From Lachnospiraceae bacterium (GTDB taxonomy: Bacteria > Bacillota > Clostridia > Lachnospirales > Lachnospiraceae), in the NCBI GenBank assembly GCA_017467805.1, contig JAFUKJ010000017.1:1-64000 (forward strand): a stretch of DNA of 64,000 bases, written 5' to 3'. Shown here piece after piece: positions 8,660 through 17,366 of this stretch (the first letter of the stretch is position 1; each line of letters opens with the position of its first letter). The position numbers and the translations under genes are program-made. The notes below the pieces were generated by a model, which had not been told where the DNA came from, ran no database searches, and saw only the letters and a program-made list of their open reading frames with translations.

Positions 8660-9085
8660 CGTTAAGAGGAAACTCTTGGAAGTAATGTTAAGGCGGTTAG
8701 AGCCTTATTGATAGGATGTAGGAGCATCCGAATTTTATAAGTTGGTAACTTGATAACCATAGTCACAGATAGCTGTGATTACGTTTAATTTATGACCATA
8801 TGGTCAGGTTTGGTGTCTTAGGACACTGTATTGTACACAGGATTGTGTACGACCCACTTGTGAAAATCAATAAGAGTAGTAAAAGTAAAGTTTTTTGCTA
8901 TATAGACTCTAATCATCTAGGTATTTCGACTATGTCGTGTTGTAATATGCTATGCGATAGCAGATTGTTATGTGGCAGGGAGAGGCGGCAGGAACTGTTG
9001 TTATATAGTTTCCAATATAGGCTGGCGAATAAGGTGAATTTGACAAGTGGCGATAGAACCCTTTGGGTTTTGTAGCCACTTTTAT
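8660..9085 (+). ncRNA. Large hairpin-rich noncoding RNA of unassigned family
   Basis: About 425 nt between a good promoter and a terminator with no credible reading frame. Successive local stems are visible: AAGAG-GAAA-CTCTT (8664-8677, GNRA loop), TAAGGC/GCCTTA (8689-8707), GGATG/CATCC (8714-8729), AAGTT/AACTT (8739-8751), CACAG/CTGTG (8764-8777), GACC-ATAT-GGTC (8794-8805), GTGTC/GACAC (8813-8826), GTACACA/TGTGTAC (8833-8850), AGAGT/ACTCT (8873-8910), CGAC/GTCG (8927-8937), GCTAT/ATAGC (8949-8961), then the terminator. It lacks recognisable tmRNA, RNase P, SRP or 6S landmarks. The style recalls ornate large bacterial RNAs such as ROOL, GOLLD or OLE, but I cannot assign it. It precedes the polyamine operon by 127 nt, so a long attenuating leader is the alternative. 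Confidence 0.7.
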
Positions 9086-9090
9086 ATTTT
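9045..9090 (+). terminator. Terminator of the hairpin-rich RNA
   Basis: AAGTGGC (9045-9051) pairs with GCCACTT (9075-9081), with an inner stem AACCC/GGGTT (9057-9061/9065-9069), followed by TTTATATTTT. It separates the RNA from speD. Confidence 0.75.
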
Positions 9091-9211
9091 ATGTAAAACG
9101 CTTTAATGCACTAACACGACTAAGTGACAATGTGATATTAGGACAATGCTTTAATTTAATAAAGTTACTGTGTGAATGTGAAAAGATAATAAGAGAAGGT
9201 AGGGCAAGAAA

Positions 9212-10033
9212 ATGGAAGGAAAGTTGAAATTATACGGCTTTAACAATTTAACAAAATCATTAAGCTTTAATATCTATGATGTTTGTTATGCAAAGAGTGC
9301 CAGAGAGCAGAAGGATTATATTGCGTATATTGATGAGCAGTATAATTCCGAACGTTTGACCAAGATATTATTCCATGTAACCGAAATGATAGGCGCCCAT
9401 GTATTGAATGTATCCAAGCAGGATTATGAGCCGCAGGGGGCAAGCGTAACCTTTTTGATTGCTGAGGAGAATATGATTCCCACTGGACAGACCAGTGCGG
9501 CAAGTGCAGCCATGGCGTATGAGGATACGCTTAATCTTACGAATCATAATGATGAGATTGTGGCGCATTTGGATAAGAGCCATATTACTGTACATACCTA
9601 TCCTGAGTATCATCCTGAGACCAATATTGCGACCTTCCGTGTAGATATTGATGTAGCAACCTGTGGTGAGATTACACCGCTTAGTGTGTTGGATTTCCTG
9701 ATTGGAAGCTTTGATTCAGATATTATTACCATGGATTACCGAGTTCGAGGCTTTACCAGAAACGTTGAGGGCAAGAAGATTTTTATGGACCATCCGATGA
9801 CCTCCATACAGGATTACATAGATAAGGCAACCTTGGAGAAATATGATGCCATAGATATTAATATGTATCAGTCCAATATTTTCCACACAAAGATGTTGAT
9901 TAAGGAGCTTGATTTGCAGAACTATTTGTTTAACTCAGATATTTACGAGATTGCACCAAGAACCAGATTGCAGATTAGTAATAATCTTCGTCAGGAAATG
10001 ATAGAGATTTTCAGTGGAACCAATATTTATTAA
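9212..10033 (+). CDS. speD: S-adenosylmethionine decarboxylase proenzyme
   Basis: 273 residues, close to the length of the E. coli-type (class 1A) enzyme. It makes decarboxylated AdoMet, the aminopropyl donor for spermidine. The pyruvoyl-forming self-cleavage site is plain: HLDKSHITVHTYPEYHPE, with cleavage expected between Lys122 and Ser123, leaving Ser123 as the pyruvoyl group. A conserved Cys lies in VATCGEITPLSVLD. AAGGTAGGG precedes the ATG. First gene of a six-gene polyamine operon; no clear promoter was found in the 127 bp between the upstream terminator and this gene, so read-through may matter. Confidence 0.93.
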   Translation: MEGKLKLYGFNNLTKSLSFNIYDVCYAKSAREQKDYIAYIDEQYNSERLTKILFHVTEMIGAHVLNVSKQDYEPQGASVTFLIAEENMIPTGQTSAASAAMAYEDTLNLTNHNDEIVAHLDKSHITVHTYPEYHPETNIATFRVDIDVATCGEITPLSVLDFLIGSFDSDIITMDYRVRGFTRNVEGKKIFMDHPMTSIQDYIDKATLEKYDAIDINMYQSNIFHTKMLIKELDLQNYLFNSDIYEIAPRTRLQISNNLRQEMIEIFSGTNIY

Positions 10034-10048
10034 GTTTGGAGTAAAGCG

Positions 10049-11524
10049 ATGAAGAGTAATCAGGAAAAAGCCCCGATTATGGAGGCTTTGGAGGAATTAA
10101 AAAGTATGAGGATTGTTCCCTTTGATGTTCCTGGACATAAGAGGGGCAAGGGCAATCCTGATTTAACCAATTTTCTTGGAGAGAAATGTCTTAGTGTGGA
10201 TGCTAATTCCATGAAGATGCTGGATAATCTCTGCCACCCCGTGTCTGTGATAAAGGAAGCGGAGGAGCTGGCAGCAGAGGCGTTTGGTGCAGCGCACGCA
10301 TTTTTTATGGTGGGTGGAACTACATCGGCAGTGCAGAGCATGGTGTTATCTGTCTGCAAGCGTGGTGAGAAAATTATTCTGCCAAGAAATGTACATAGAA
10401 GTGTTATTAATATAATGGTACTGTCTGGTGCAGTTCCTGTATATGTGAATCCAGACACCAATCATGAGCTTGGAATTGCCCTTGGAATGAGAGTTTCCGA
10501 GGTGGAGAAGGCGATTAGAGAGAATCCTGACGCAAAGGCTGTATTTGTGAATAATCCGACCTACTACGGTATTTGTTCTAATCTTAAGGCGATTACGGAG
10601 CTGGCACATGCTAACGGTATGAAGGTGCTGGTAGATGAAGCACATGGAACGCATTTTTATTTTGGAAAGGGACTTCCAATGACTGCCATGGAGGCGGGCG
10701 CGGACATGGCATCGGTAAGTATGCATAAGTCTGGCGGTTCTCTGACACAGTCGTCATTTTTGCTGGCAGGACCTTCCATGAGTGAAGGACATATTAGACA
10801 GGTCATCAATCTGACGCAGACTACCAGTGGCTCTTATTTGTTAATGTCCAGTCTTGATATTTCCAGAAGAAATCTTGCACTTCGTGGTGAGGAGATTTTT
10901 GAGAAGGTCAAGGAAATGGTCGAGTATGCCAGAGCAGAGATTAATAAGATTGGTGATTATTATGCCTATTCCAAAGAGCTTGTAAATGGTGATTCCATCT
11001 ATGATTTTGATATGACAAAGCTGTCTGTAAACACCTTAAATGTTGGACTTGCGGGAATCGAGGTTTATGATTTGCTCCGAGATGAATATGATATTCAGAC
11101 AGAGTTTGGAGATATTGGAAATATATTGGCTTATGTATCGGTAGGTGACAGACCAAGAGATATTGAACGACTGGTCGGGGCGCTTTCTGAGATTCGAAGA
11201 CTTCATAAGCGTGACAGAGCAGGACAGATGACGGCAGAGTATATTAACCCGAAGGTAATCTATTCGCCGCAGGAGGCTTTTTATTCAGAGAAGGAGTCAC
11301 TGCCGCTTGCACAGTGTAAGGATATGATTTGTGCGGAGTTTGTGATGTGTTATCCGCCAGGAATTCCGATTCTTGCGCCTGGCGAGCTGATTACGCAGGA
11401 GATACTGGACTATATCGTATATGCCAAGGAGAAGGGCTGTTCCATGACAGGCCCTGAGGATATGGAAATCAATCATTTGAACGTAATGAAGGGAATTCGT
11501 TCGGCAAAAGGAGTTGAAGAATAA
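10049..11524 (+). CDS. speA: Orn/Lys/Arg decarboxylase-family protein, probable arginine decarboxylase
   Basis: 491-residue fold-type I PLP enzyme of the SpeA/LdcC family. The Lys that binds PLP is in ASVSMHKSGGSLTQSS, the PLP-ring residues are in VLVDEAHGTHFYF, and substrate-phosphate residues are near GGTTSAVQS. Length fits the short Bacillus/Clostridium type without an N-terminal wing domain. The neighbouring ureohydrolase and aminopropyltransferase genes favour arginine as substrate (agmatine product) over lysine or ornithine, but sequence alone does not prove this. Its TAA overlaps the ATG of speE by one base. Confidence 0.88.
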   Translation: MKSNQEKAPIMEALEELKSMRIVPFDVPGHKRGKGNPDLTNFLGEKCLSVDANSMKMLDNLCHPVSVIKEAEELAAEAFGAAHAFFMVGGTTSAVQSMVLSVCKRGEKIILPRNVHRSVINIMVLSGAVPVYVNPDTNHELGIALGMRVSEVEKAIRENPDAKAVFVNNPTYYGICSNLKAITELAHANGMKVLVDEAHGTHFYFGKGLPMTAMEAGADMASVSMHKSGGSLTQSSFLLAGPSMSEGHIRQVINLTQTTSGSYLLMSSLDISRRNLALRGEEIFEKVKEMVEYARAEINKIGDYYAYSKELVNGDSIYDFDMTKLSVNTLNVGLAGIEVYDLLRDEYDIQTEFGDIGNILAYVSVGDRPRDIERLVGALSEIRRLHKRDRAGQMTAEYINPKVIYSPQEAFYSEKESLPLAQCKDMICAEFVMCYPPGIPILAPGELITQEILDYIVYAKEKGCSMTGPEDMEINHLNVMKGIRSAKGVEE

Positions 11525-12375
11525 TGGAATTATGGTTTACGGAGAAGCACACGGAGAATGTGCAGCTTTCGATTAAGGTAGATAAGCAGCTTTACAGCAG
11601 CCAGTCAGAGTTTCAGAGGATAGATATCTTTGATTCCAAGGAGTTTGGAAGATTTTTAACCTTGGACGGCTATATGATGCTGACCCAGAAGGATGAATTT
11701 ATTTACCATGAGATGATGGTTCATGTGCCAATGGCAGTACATCCTAATGTTCGTAGAGTACTGGTAATTGGCGGTGGTGACGGCGGTACAGTAAGAGAGC
11801 TGATACGTTATCCGTTTATAGAGCAGATTGATTTGGTAGAGATAGACGAAGAGGTTGTTGAGGCCTGTAAGCAGCATTTGCAGCAGACAGCATGCGGTTT
11901 TGACGATGCGAGAGTAAAGTGCTTTTATGAGGATGGTCTGAAATATGTCAGACGCTTTGAGGATACCTATGATTTGATATTGGTGGATTCTACAGACCCT
12001 TTTGGGCCTGGAGAGGGCTTATTCACAAAGGAGTTCTACGGAAATTGCTACAAGGCGTTGAAGGAGGACGGTATCATGGTGAATCAGCACGAGAGTCCTT
12101 TTTATCCTGCTGATGCGGTGGCGATGCAAAGAGCGCATAAGCGTATTGTGGAGTCCTTCCCGATTAGCAAGGTATATCAGGCACATATTCCGACCTATCC
12201 GTCAGGCCACTGGCTGTTTGGATTTGCTTCTAAGAAGTATCATCCACTTGCAGACCAGCGTGTAGAGGCGTGGAAGGCATACGGCTTGAAGACAAAATAT
12301 TATAACGAACAGCTTCATGCAGGGGCTTTTGCATTACCAAATTATGTGGAGGAGATGTTAGAGCATGTTGAATAG
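11524..12375 (+). CDS. speE: Aminopropyltransferase (spermidine synthase family)
   Basis: 283 residues with the Rossmann-type nucleotide motif VIGGGDGGTVRELIRYP, the acidic VEIDEEVVEACK that binds decarboxylated AdoMet, and the active-site loop LVDSTDPFGPGEGLFTKEFY. It transfers an aminopropyl group from decarboxylated AdoMet to putrescine or, as in Thermus, to agmatine. The presence of speA and a ureohydrolase but no ornithine decarboxylase makes agmatine a real possibility. Coupled to both neighbours: 1-bp overlap with speA and 11-bp overlap with speB. Confidence 0.92.
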   Translation: MELWFTEKHTENVQLSIKVDKQLYSSQSEFQRIDIFDSKEFGRFLTLDGYMMLTQKDEFIYHEMMVHVPMAVHPNVRRVLVIGGGDGGTVRELIRYPFIEQIDLVEIDEEVVEACKQHLQQTACGFDDARVKCFYEDGLKYVRRFEDTYDLILVDSTDPFGPGEGLFTKEFYGNCYKALKEDGIMVNQHESPFYPADAVAMQRAHKRIVESFPISKVYQAHIPTYPSGHWLFGFASKKYHPLADQRVEAWKAYGLKTKYYNEQLHAGAFALPNYVEEMLEHVE

Positions 12376-13228
12376 AAATATAGAGACCTTTTTAGGCTGC
12401 GATAAAGAATTTGATGAGGCAAGAATCGTGGTGTTTGGCGCACCCTTTGATTCGACAACATCATACAGACCAGGTACACGCTTTGCCAGCAAGACCATGC
12501 GTGCAGAGTCTTATGGCTTAGAGACCTATAGTCCATATCAGGATTTGGATTTAGAGGATGCGGCAGTTTTTGATGGTGGTGACTTGGAGCTTTGCTTTGG
12601 TGATACGGGAAAGGCTTTGGATGCTATACAAGAGTATACGGATAAGATATTGGATGGCGGCAAACTGCCACTGATGATAGGTGGAGAGCATCTGGTAACA
12701 CTTGGTGCGGTACGAAGTGTTGCAAAAAAGTATCCTGATTTGCATGTGATTCATTTTGATGCTCATGCGGATTTACGAGAGGATTATTTAGGGGCAACAT
12801 TGTCCCATGCAACAGTACTACACAGAGTATGGGATATTGTAGGCGATGGTAAGATTTATCAGTTTGGTATCCGTAGTGGTGAAAGAGCCGAGTTTGCATG
12901 GGGTAAGGAGCATGTAGAGACTCATAAGTTTAGCTTCGAGGGCTTGGAAGAGGTGATTGAGAAGCTAAAGGGTAAGCCTGTGTATTTTACCTTGGATTTG
13001 GATGTATTGGACCCTTCGGTATTCCCTGGAACAGGTACTCCTGAGGCAGGCGGTGTAAGCTTTTTACAGTTATTGGATGCCATTTTGAAGGTAGGCGAGC
13101 TTGATATTGTTGGATGTGATATTAACGAGCTGTCGCCATTATTAGATGCCAGCGGTGCATCGACAGCAGTAGCATTAAAGGTGTTAAGAGAGCTTTTGTT
13201 GAAGCTTGAAGAGAAGCATATTAGATAG
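12365..13228 (+). CDS. speB: Ureohydrolase (agmatinase or aminopropylagmatine ureohydrolase)
   Basis: 287 residues of the arginase/agmatinase family with the binuclear Mn2+ motifs GGEHLVTLGAV, HFDAHADLRE and FTLDLDVLDPSVFPGTG. It releases urea from a guanidino group: agmatine to putrescine, or N1-aminopropylagmatine to spermidine. Which reaction it performs decides the route used by this operon. The ATG at 12365 lies within the end of speE. Conserved metal ligands appear complete. Confidence 0.9.
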   Translation: MLNRNIETFLGCDKEFDEARIVVFGAPFDSTTSYRPGTRFASKTMRAESYGLETYSPYQDLDLEDAAVFDGGDLELCFGDTGKALDAIQEYTDKILDGGKLPLMIGGEHLVTLGAVRSVAKKYPDLHVIHFDAHADLREDYLGATLSHATVLHRVWDIVGDGKIYQFGIRSGERAEFAWGKEHVETHKFSFEGLEEVIEKLKGKPVYFTLDLDVLDPSVFPGTGTPEAGGVSFLQLLDAILKVGELDIVGCDINELSPLLDASGASTAVALKVLRELLLKLEEKHIR

Positions 13229-13259
13229 AGATTTTGATTATAGAAAGGATAGAGGAACT

Positions 13260-14516
13260 ATGGGAAAAGCGTTGATTATCGGATGTGGCGGTGTAGCAAG
13301 TGTTGCAATTCATAAGTGCTGCCAGAACAGTGAAGTATTTGAGGAGATTATGATTGCAAGCCGTACAAAGTCAAAGTGTGATGCATTGAAGGCAAAGCTT
13401 GACGGTGGAAAGACAATCATTCATACAGCACAGGTGGATGCGGATAATAAGGATGAGCTTGTGGCATTGATTAACAGCTTCAAGCCAGATTTGGTTATGA
13501 ACATTGCACTTCCTTATCAGGATTTGACTATTATGGATGCCTGCTTAGAGTGCAGTGTTAACTATATGGATACAGCAAATTATGAGCCTGAGAACTTAGA
13601 TGACCCTGAGTGGAAGGCAATTTATGAGAAGCGTTGCAAGGAAGAGGGCTTTTCAGCTTACTTTGATTATTCTTGGCAGTGGGCATATAAGAAGAAGTTT
13701 GAGGAGGCTGGCTTAACAGCGCTTCTTGGTTCAGGCTTTGACCCAGGTGTAACACAGGCATATTGTGCATATGCGTTAAAGCATGAGTTTGATGAGATTG
13801 ATACCATTGATATCTTGGATTGCAACGGTGGCGACCATGGTTATCCATTTGCGACAAATTTCAATCCAGAGATTAATCTTCGTGAGGTATCAGCTCCTGG
13901 TAGCTACTGGGAGAATGGTCACTGGGTAGAGATTCCTGCTATGAGCATTAAGCGTGAGTATAACTTCGACCAGGTTGGTATGAAGGATATGTATTTATTA
14001 CATCATGAGGAGATTGAGTCATTGGCAAAGAATATTCCTGGCGTAAAGAGAATCCGTTTCTTTATGACCTTTGGACAGAGCTATCTCACTCATATGAATT
14101 GTCTTGAGAATGTTGGAATGCTTTCAACTACACCAATTAACTATGAAGGTAAGGAGATTGTTCCAATTCAGTTTTTAAAGGCACTTTTGCCTGACCCTGC
14201 AAGTCTTGGACCTCGTACAAAGGGTAAGACAAATATTGGCTGTATCTTTACAGGTAAGAAGGATGGTAAGGAGAAGACTTACTATTTATATAATGTATGC
14301 GATCATCAGGAGTGTTATCAGGAGGTTGGTTCACAGGCAATCTCTTATACAACTGGAGTGCCTGCCATGATTGGTGCGATGATGTTGCTTACAGGTACAT
14401 GGAACAAGCCAGGTGTATATACTGTAGAGGAGTTTGACCCAGACCCATATATGGAAGCACTGAATAAGTGGGGACTTCCTTGGCAGGAGAGTTTTGAACC
14501 AGTGTTGGTGGATTAA
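13260..14516 (+). CDS. Carboxy(nor)spermidine dehydrogenase (saccharopine dehydrogenase family)
   Basis: 418 residues from ATG 13260, chosen over an upstream in-frame ATG at 13206 because AAAGGAT at 13244-13250 precedes it and the conserved N-terminus GKALIIGCGGVASVAIHKCC starts here. The Rossmann glycine motif is followed by the saccharopine-dehydrogenase-like fold and motifs such as LLGSGFDPGVTQAYCAYALK. It should reductively condense aspartate semialdehyde with putrescine (carboxyspermidine), 1,3-diaminopropane, or agmatine (the carboxyaminopropylagmatine route). The decarboxylase follows 3 bp downstream. Confidence 0.9.
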   Translation: MGKALIIGCGGVASVAIHKCCQNSEVFEEIMIASRTKSKCDALKAKLDGGKTIIHTAQVDADNKDELVALINSFKPDLVMNIALPYQDLTIMDACLECSVNYMDTANYEPENLDDPEWKAIYEKRCKEEGFSAYFDYSWQWAYKKKFEEAGLTALLGSGFDPGVTQAYCAYALKHEFDEIDTIDILDCNGGDHGYPFATNFNPEINLREVSAPGSYWENGHWVEIPAMSIKREYNFDQVGMKDMYLLHHEEIESLAKNIPGVKRIRFFMTFGQSYLTHMNCLENVGMLSTTPINYEGKEIVPIQFLKALLPDPASLGPRTKGKTNIGCIFTGKKDGKEKTYYLYNVCDHQECYQEVGSQAISYTTGVPAMIGAMMLLTGTWNKPGVYTVEEFDPDPYMEALNKWGLPWQESFEPVLVD

Positions 14517-14519
14517 TCT

Positions 14520-15692
14520 ATGAATAAGACAAGTATTAATAAGGATGTTCCAACACCATGCTATGTGGTGGAGGAGCGTCTGTTGCGACATAATTTAGAG
14601 ATTTTAAGGCATGTATGTGATGAAACGGGCTGTAAGATATTGTTGGCTCAAAAGGCATTCTCTATGTATCATTACTATCCGTTGATAGGAAAGTACTTAA
14701 ATGGTATGACAGCCAGCGGCTTGTACGAGGCAAAGCTTGCCTACGAGGAGCTTTGCTCTAAGGAAATTGTGGATATTACAGGTTCGAAAAAGAAATGTGA
14801 GAATCATGTGTTTTCACCTGCATTTCCAGAGAAGGATATGTCAGAGCTTTTGGAAATCTGTGACCATATTGTATTCAATTCCTTTGCACAATGGAGGAAA
14901 TATAAGGCGCAGGCGCTGGCAGCAGGAGTAGAGTGTGGAATCCGTATTAATCCTGAGTGTTCTACACAGGAGCATTCTATATATGACCCTTGTTCAGTAG
15001 GCTCACGATTGGGAGTAACATTGGCAAACTTTGAGCCGCAGGAGCTTGAAGGAATCACAGGACTTCATTTTCACTGTTTATGTGAGCAGAATGTGGATGC
15101 ACTGGAGCAGACACTGGCAGCAGTTGAGGAAAAGTTTGGCAAATATTTGTATCAGATGAAGTGGCTGAACTTTGGCGGTGGACATCATATCACAAGAGAC
15201 GATTACGATGTGGATAAACTGATTGAAATCATTAAGTACGTGCAGGAAAAATATGATTTGCAGGTTTATTTAGAGCCAGGAGAAGCCATTGCCTTGAATG
15301 CGGGCTTTCTGGTAACAGAAGTGCTGGAAATCATTGATAATGGTATGCAGGTGGCAATATTGGATACCTCCGCGGCTTGCCATATGCCTGATGTTATCGA
15401 GATGCCGTATCGTCCGCCGTTATGCGATTCAGGCGAGGCTGGTGAGAAGGCATACACCTATCGTCTGGGCGGACCAACCTGTCTTGCAGGAGATATTATC
15501 GGAGATTATTCCTTTGATAAGCCATTGCAGGTAGGAGACAGACTGGTATTTGGAGACATGGCGATTTACTCCATGGTGAAGAACAACACCTTTAATGGTA
15601 TGCCATTACCTGATATTATTGCTTTGCATGAGGATGGTAATTGGCAGGTAGTGAAGCACTTTGGATATGAAGACTTTAAGGTGAGGGTGTAA
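14520..15692 (+). CDS. nspC: Carboxy(nor)spermidine decarboxylase
   Basis: 390-residue fold-type III (alanine-racemase-like) PLP enzyme, close to NspC/CASDC length. The PLP Lys is in the N-terminal ILLAQKAFSMYHYYP block, a glycine-rich stretch WLNFGGGHHITRDDYD binds the PLP phosphate, and GGPTCLAGDIIGDY carries the active-site Cys of the diaminopimelate/ornithine decarboxylase superfamily. It removes the carboxyl group from the product of the preceding dehydrogenase. Starts 3 bp after that gene and ends the operon; the following 59 bp show no strong terminator. Confidence 0.91.
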   Translation: MNKTSINKDVPTPCYVVEERLLRHNLEILRHVCDETGCKILLAQKAFSMYHYYPLIGKYLNGMTASGLYEAKLAYEELCSKEIVDITGSKKKCENHVFSPAFPEKDMSELLEICDHIVFNSFAQWRKYKAQALAAGVECGIRINPECSTQEHSIYDPCSVGSRLGVTLANFEPQELEGITGLHFHCLCEQNVDALEQTLAAVEEKFGKYLYQMKWLNFGGGHHITRDDYDVDKLIEIIKYVQEKYDLQVYLEPGEAIALNAGFLVTEVLEIIDNGMQVAILDTSAACHMPDVIEMPYRPPLCDSGEAGEKAYTYRLGGPTCLAGDIIGDYSFDKPLQVGDRLVFGDMAIYSMVKNNTFNGMPLPDIIALHEDGNWQVVKHFGYEDFKVRV

Positions 15693-15751
15693 AAAACCTG
15701 TGCAGCTATAAGAATTAGTTTTTACTAGCGAGAAAGGGAGGATAAGGAAGC

Positions 15752-16114
15752 ATGGGATGTTTAGGTAATGTATTATGGTTTATATTCGGTGGATTGATTA
15801 GCGGGCTGAGCTGGTGCTTGGTTGGTTGTTTATGGTGCATTACAATTGTAGGTATTCCAATTGGTGTACAATGCTTTAAATTTGCGGGACTCTCATTCTT
15901 CCCTTTTGGAAAAGAGGTAGAGTACGGTGGCGGTGCAGGCTCGTTGATTGTAAATATATTATGGCTTGTGTTATCAGGCTTGCCACTGGCAATTGAACAT
16001 GCGGTTATGGGATGCATACTGTGTGTAACAATTATCGGAATTCCGTTTGGATTACAGCAGTTCAAGATTGCCAAGCTTGCATTAATGCCATTTGGAGCAA
16101 GGATTGTTGGGTAA
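15752..16114 (+). CDS. YccF (DUF307) family membrane protein
   Basis: 120 residues with two related halves, each with a hydrophobic segment followed by a CITIVGIPIGVQCFKFAGLSFFPFG-like block (second copy CVTIIGIPFGLQQFKIAKLALMPFG). This internal duplication and the PFG motifs define the YccF domain. Inner-membrane protein of unknown function. GGGAGGATAAGGAAGC precedes the ATG. Not obviously functionally tied to the polyamine operon, though on the same strand. Confidence 0.87.
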   Translation: MGCLGNVLWFIFGGLISGLSWCLVGCLWCITIVGIPIGVQCFKFAGLSFFPFGKEVEYGGGAGSLIVNILWLVLSGLPLAIEHAVMGCILCVTIIGIPFGLQQFKIAKLALMPFGARIVG

Positions 16115-16121
16115 AAAAGAT

Positions 16122-16158
16122 AAATGCCTATCTGAGAGTAATTCTCAGTAGGCATTTT
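16122..16158. terminator. Bidirectional terminator between YccF and CYTH genes
   Basis: AAATGCCTA (16122-16130) and CTGAGA (16132-16137) pair with TCTCAG (16143-16148) and TAGGCATTT (16149-16157). T-runs on both strands serve the two convergent genes. Confidence 0.85.
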
Positions 16159-16163
16159 TAGTT

Positions 16164-16652
16164 TTATATTTTTCGCTGACTCATCGCAGAGTTGTGATAC
16201 TCGGGATTAAGTGTGACATCCTCATCGAACCAATCAGGTGCGATGAAGGCATTTGCCATCTCGATACTAGGAAACTCTACCTCTGCCATAATCAATGGAG
16301 CAAAAGGTGCGGCAAACACATCAAGCTCAATAATAAGCTCAGGAGTGTCCATAGGAACAAAGTCATCCTTGAATTTAGGGTTTTCAATTGGCAGAACATA
16401 TCTTTTCTTAGAGATGATATTTCCGTCTGCTTTTTCTAAGAGATGTTCATAGCTTTCCTTATTTAATGGAAGGTTATATTCCTCTCTGGCCATCATACCT
16501 GAACCTTTGTAGGTCAGATAATAGTCATCATTATCTCTGCGTACACGCATGACAGGATTCACATTCAGATAAGCCTGCTCTATGATGCGGCAAGGATAGC
16601 TCTCAAGATTTTCAGGGAGCTTTTTTAATGTATATTTACGTTCAATTTCCAT
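16164..16652 (-). CDS. CYTH domain protein
   Basis: 162 residues beginning MEIERKYTL, the EXEXK-like signature of CYTH (CyaB/thiamine triphosphatase) proteins. Alternating charged strands of the triphosphate tunnel are visible: MRVRRDNDDYYLTYKG, EEYNLPL, ISKKRYVLP and ELIIELDVF, then MAEVEFPS. Probably a metal-dependent inorganic triphosphatase or related phosphohydrolase in the cytoplasm; adenylate cyclase activity is less likely. Single gene, convergent with YccF and sharing its terminator. Confidence 0.88.
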   Translation of the reverse strand: MEIERKYTLKKLPENLESYPCRIIEQAYLNVNPVMRVRRDNDDYYLTYKGSGMMAREEYNLPLNKESYEHLLEKADGNIISKKRYVLPIENPKFKDDFVPMDTPELIIELDVFAAPFAPLIMAEVEFPSIEMANAFIAPDWFDEDVTLNPEYHNSAMSQRKI

Positions 16653-16731
16653 ATTTGCTTCCTTTCTTTTTAGGATATTTTCAGTAGCTATAAGCCTTTA
16701 TATGTTTCAACAATAATATTCAAATTCTTAC

Positions 16732-17115
16732 TTACGTTTCATCCATATAAATATCTATTTTGACATAATCGTCATTTCTTGTATTCGCAAAAACTTCAGA
16801 CTTTCGAATATAATCAAAGATATTTTCGCTTAAATCTTCGTTCCATACTGCCGCTTCGAACTGTTCGTTTTTGTGAGTTGGTTTGTATAAAACATCTACA
16901 TGAAGCTGATAATATTCCTCGTCTTCGTTCGGAAATTGTCTTACCAATGAGAAATAAAACAATGGTTCTCCAGTAAAAGAAAATGTTCCTGTTTCAAATA
17001 ATATCATGTCGTCTTCAATTGGTATCTGACACATTTGCTCGAATATATCAACGATATTCTCTAAGGGTGTTTTGTTAGTGATTTTTTGCATTAAATATTC
17101 TAATAAATCATTCAT
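16732..17115 (-). CDS. Hypothetical acidic protein
   Basis: 127 residues, acidic, with no signal peptide or membrane segment and no domain I can name. It starts MNDLLEYLMQKITNKTPLEN and contains strand-like stretches (FYFSLVRQF, YYQLHVDVLYKP, YVKIDIYMDE), suggesting a small alpha/beta fold. AGGGATAACTATG upstream is a reasonable start context. The size and acidity recall immunity or SMI1/KNR4-like proteins, but nothing nearby supports a toxin partner. Base composition is more AT-rich than the neighbours. Confidence 0.6.
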   Translation of the reverse strand: MNDLLEYLMQKITNKTPLENIVDIFEQMCQIPIEDDMILFETGTFSFTGEPLFYFSLVRQFPNEDEEYYQLHVDVLYKPTHKNEQFEAAVWNEDLSENIFDYIRKSEVFANTRNDDYVKIDIYMDET

Positions 17116-17366
17116 AGTTATCCCTCCGCAATCTCAATTTGAAATTCAGTTGTTTTGTGCTAGACACGATAAAAGTGTATCTATATTTATACTAACAGAG
17201 CTGCAGCATTTCGGGAAGATTAGATTTGAATAAACCGAAAAAATTCTGTTTAGCATAAATCTGCTTGAAAATATAGGTTTGAGATAATATGATAAAGAAT
17301 ATAGACTTTGGATTATGCATATGAATGTGGTTGCGTTTAACTGGAAGAAGAATGCTATATAGCTTT

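Noticed and set aside
8660-9085. tmRNA, RNase P RNA, SRP RNA or 6S RNA; also a 91-codon frame at 8800-9075
   Set aside because: No tRNA-like ends, no GAGGAAAGUCC-type core, no SRP loop and no 6S bubble were seen; the small frame lacks a ribosome site and cuts through the hairpins.
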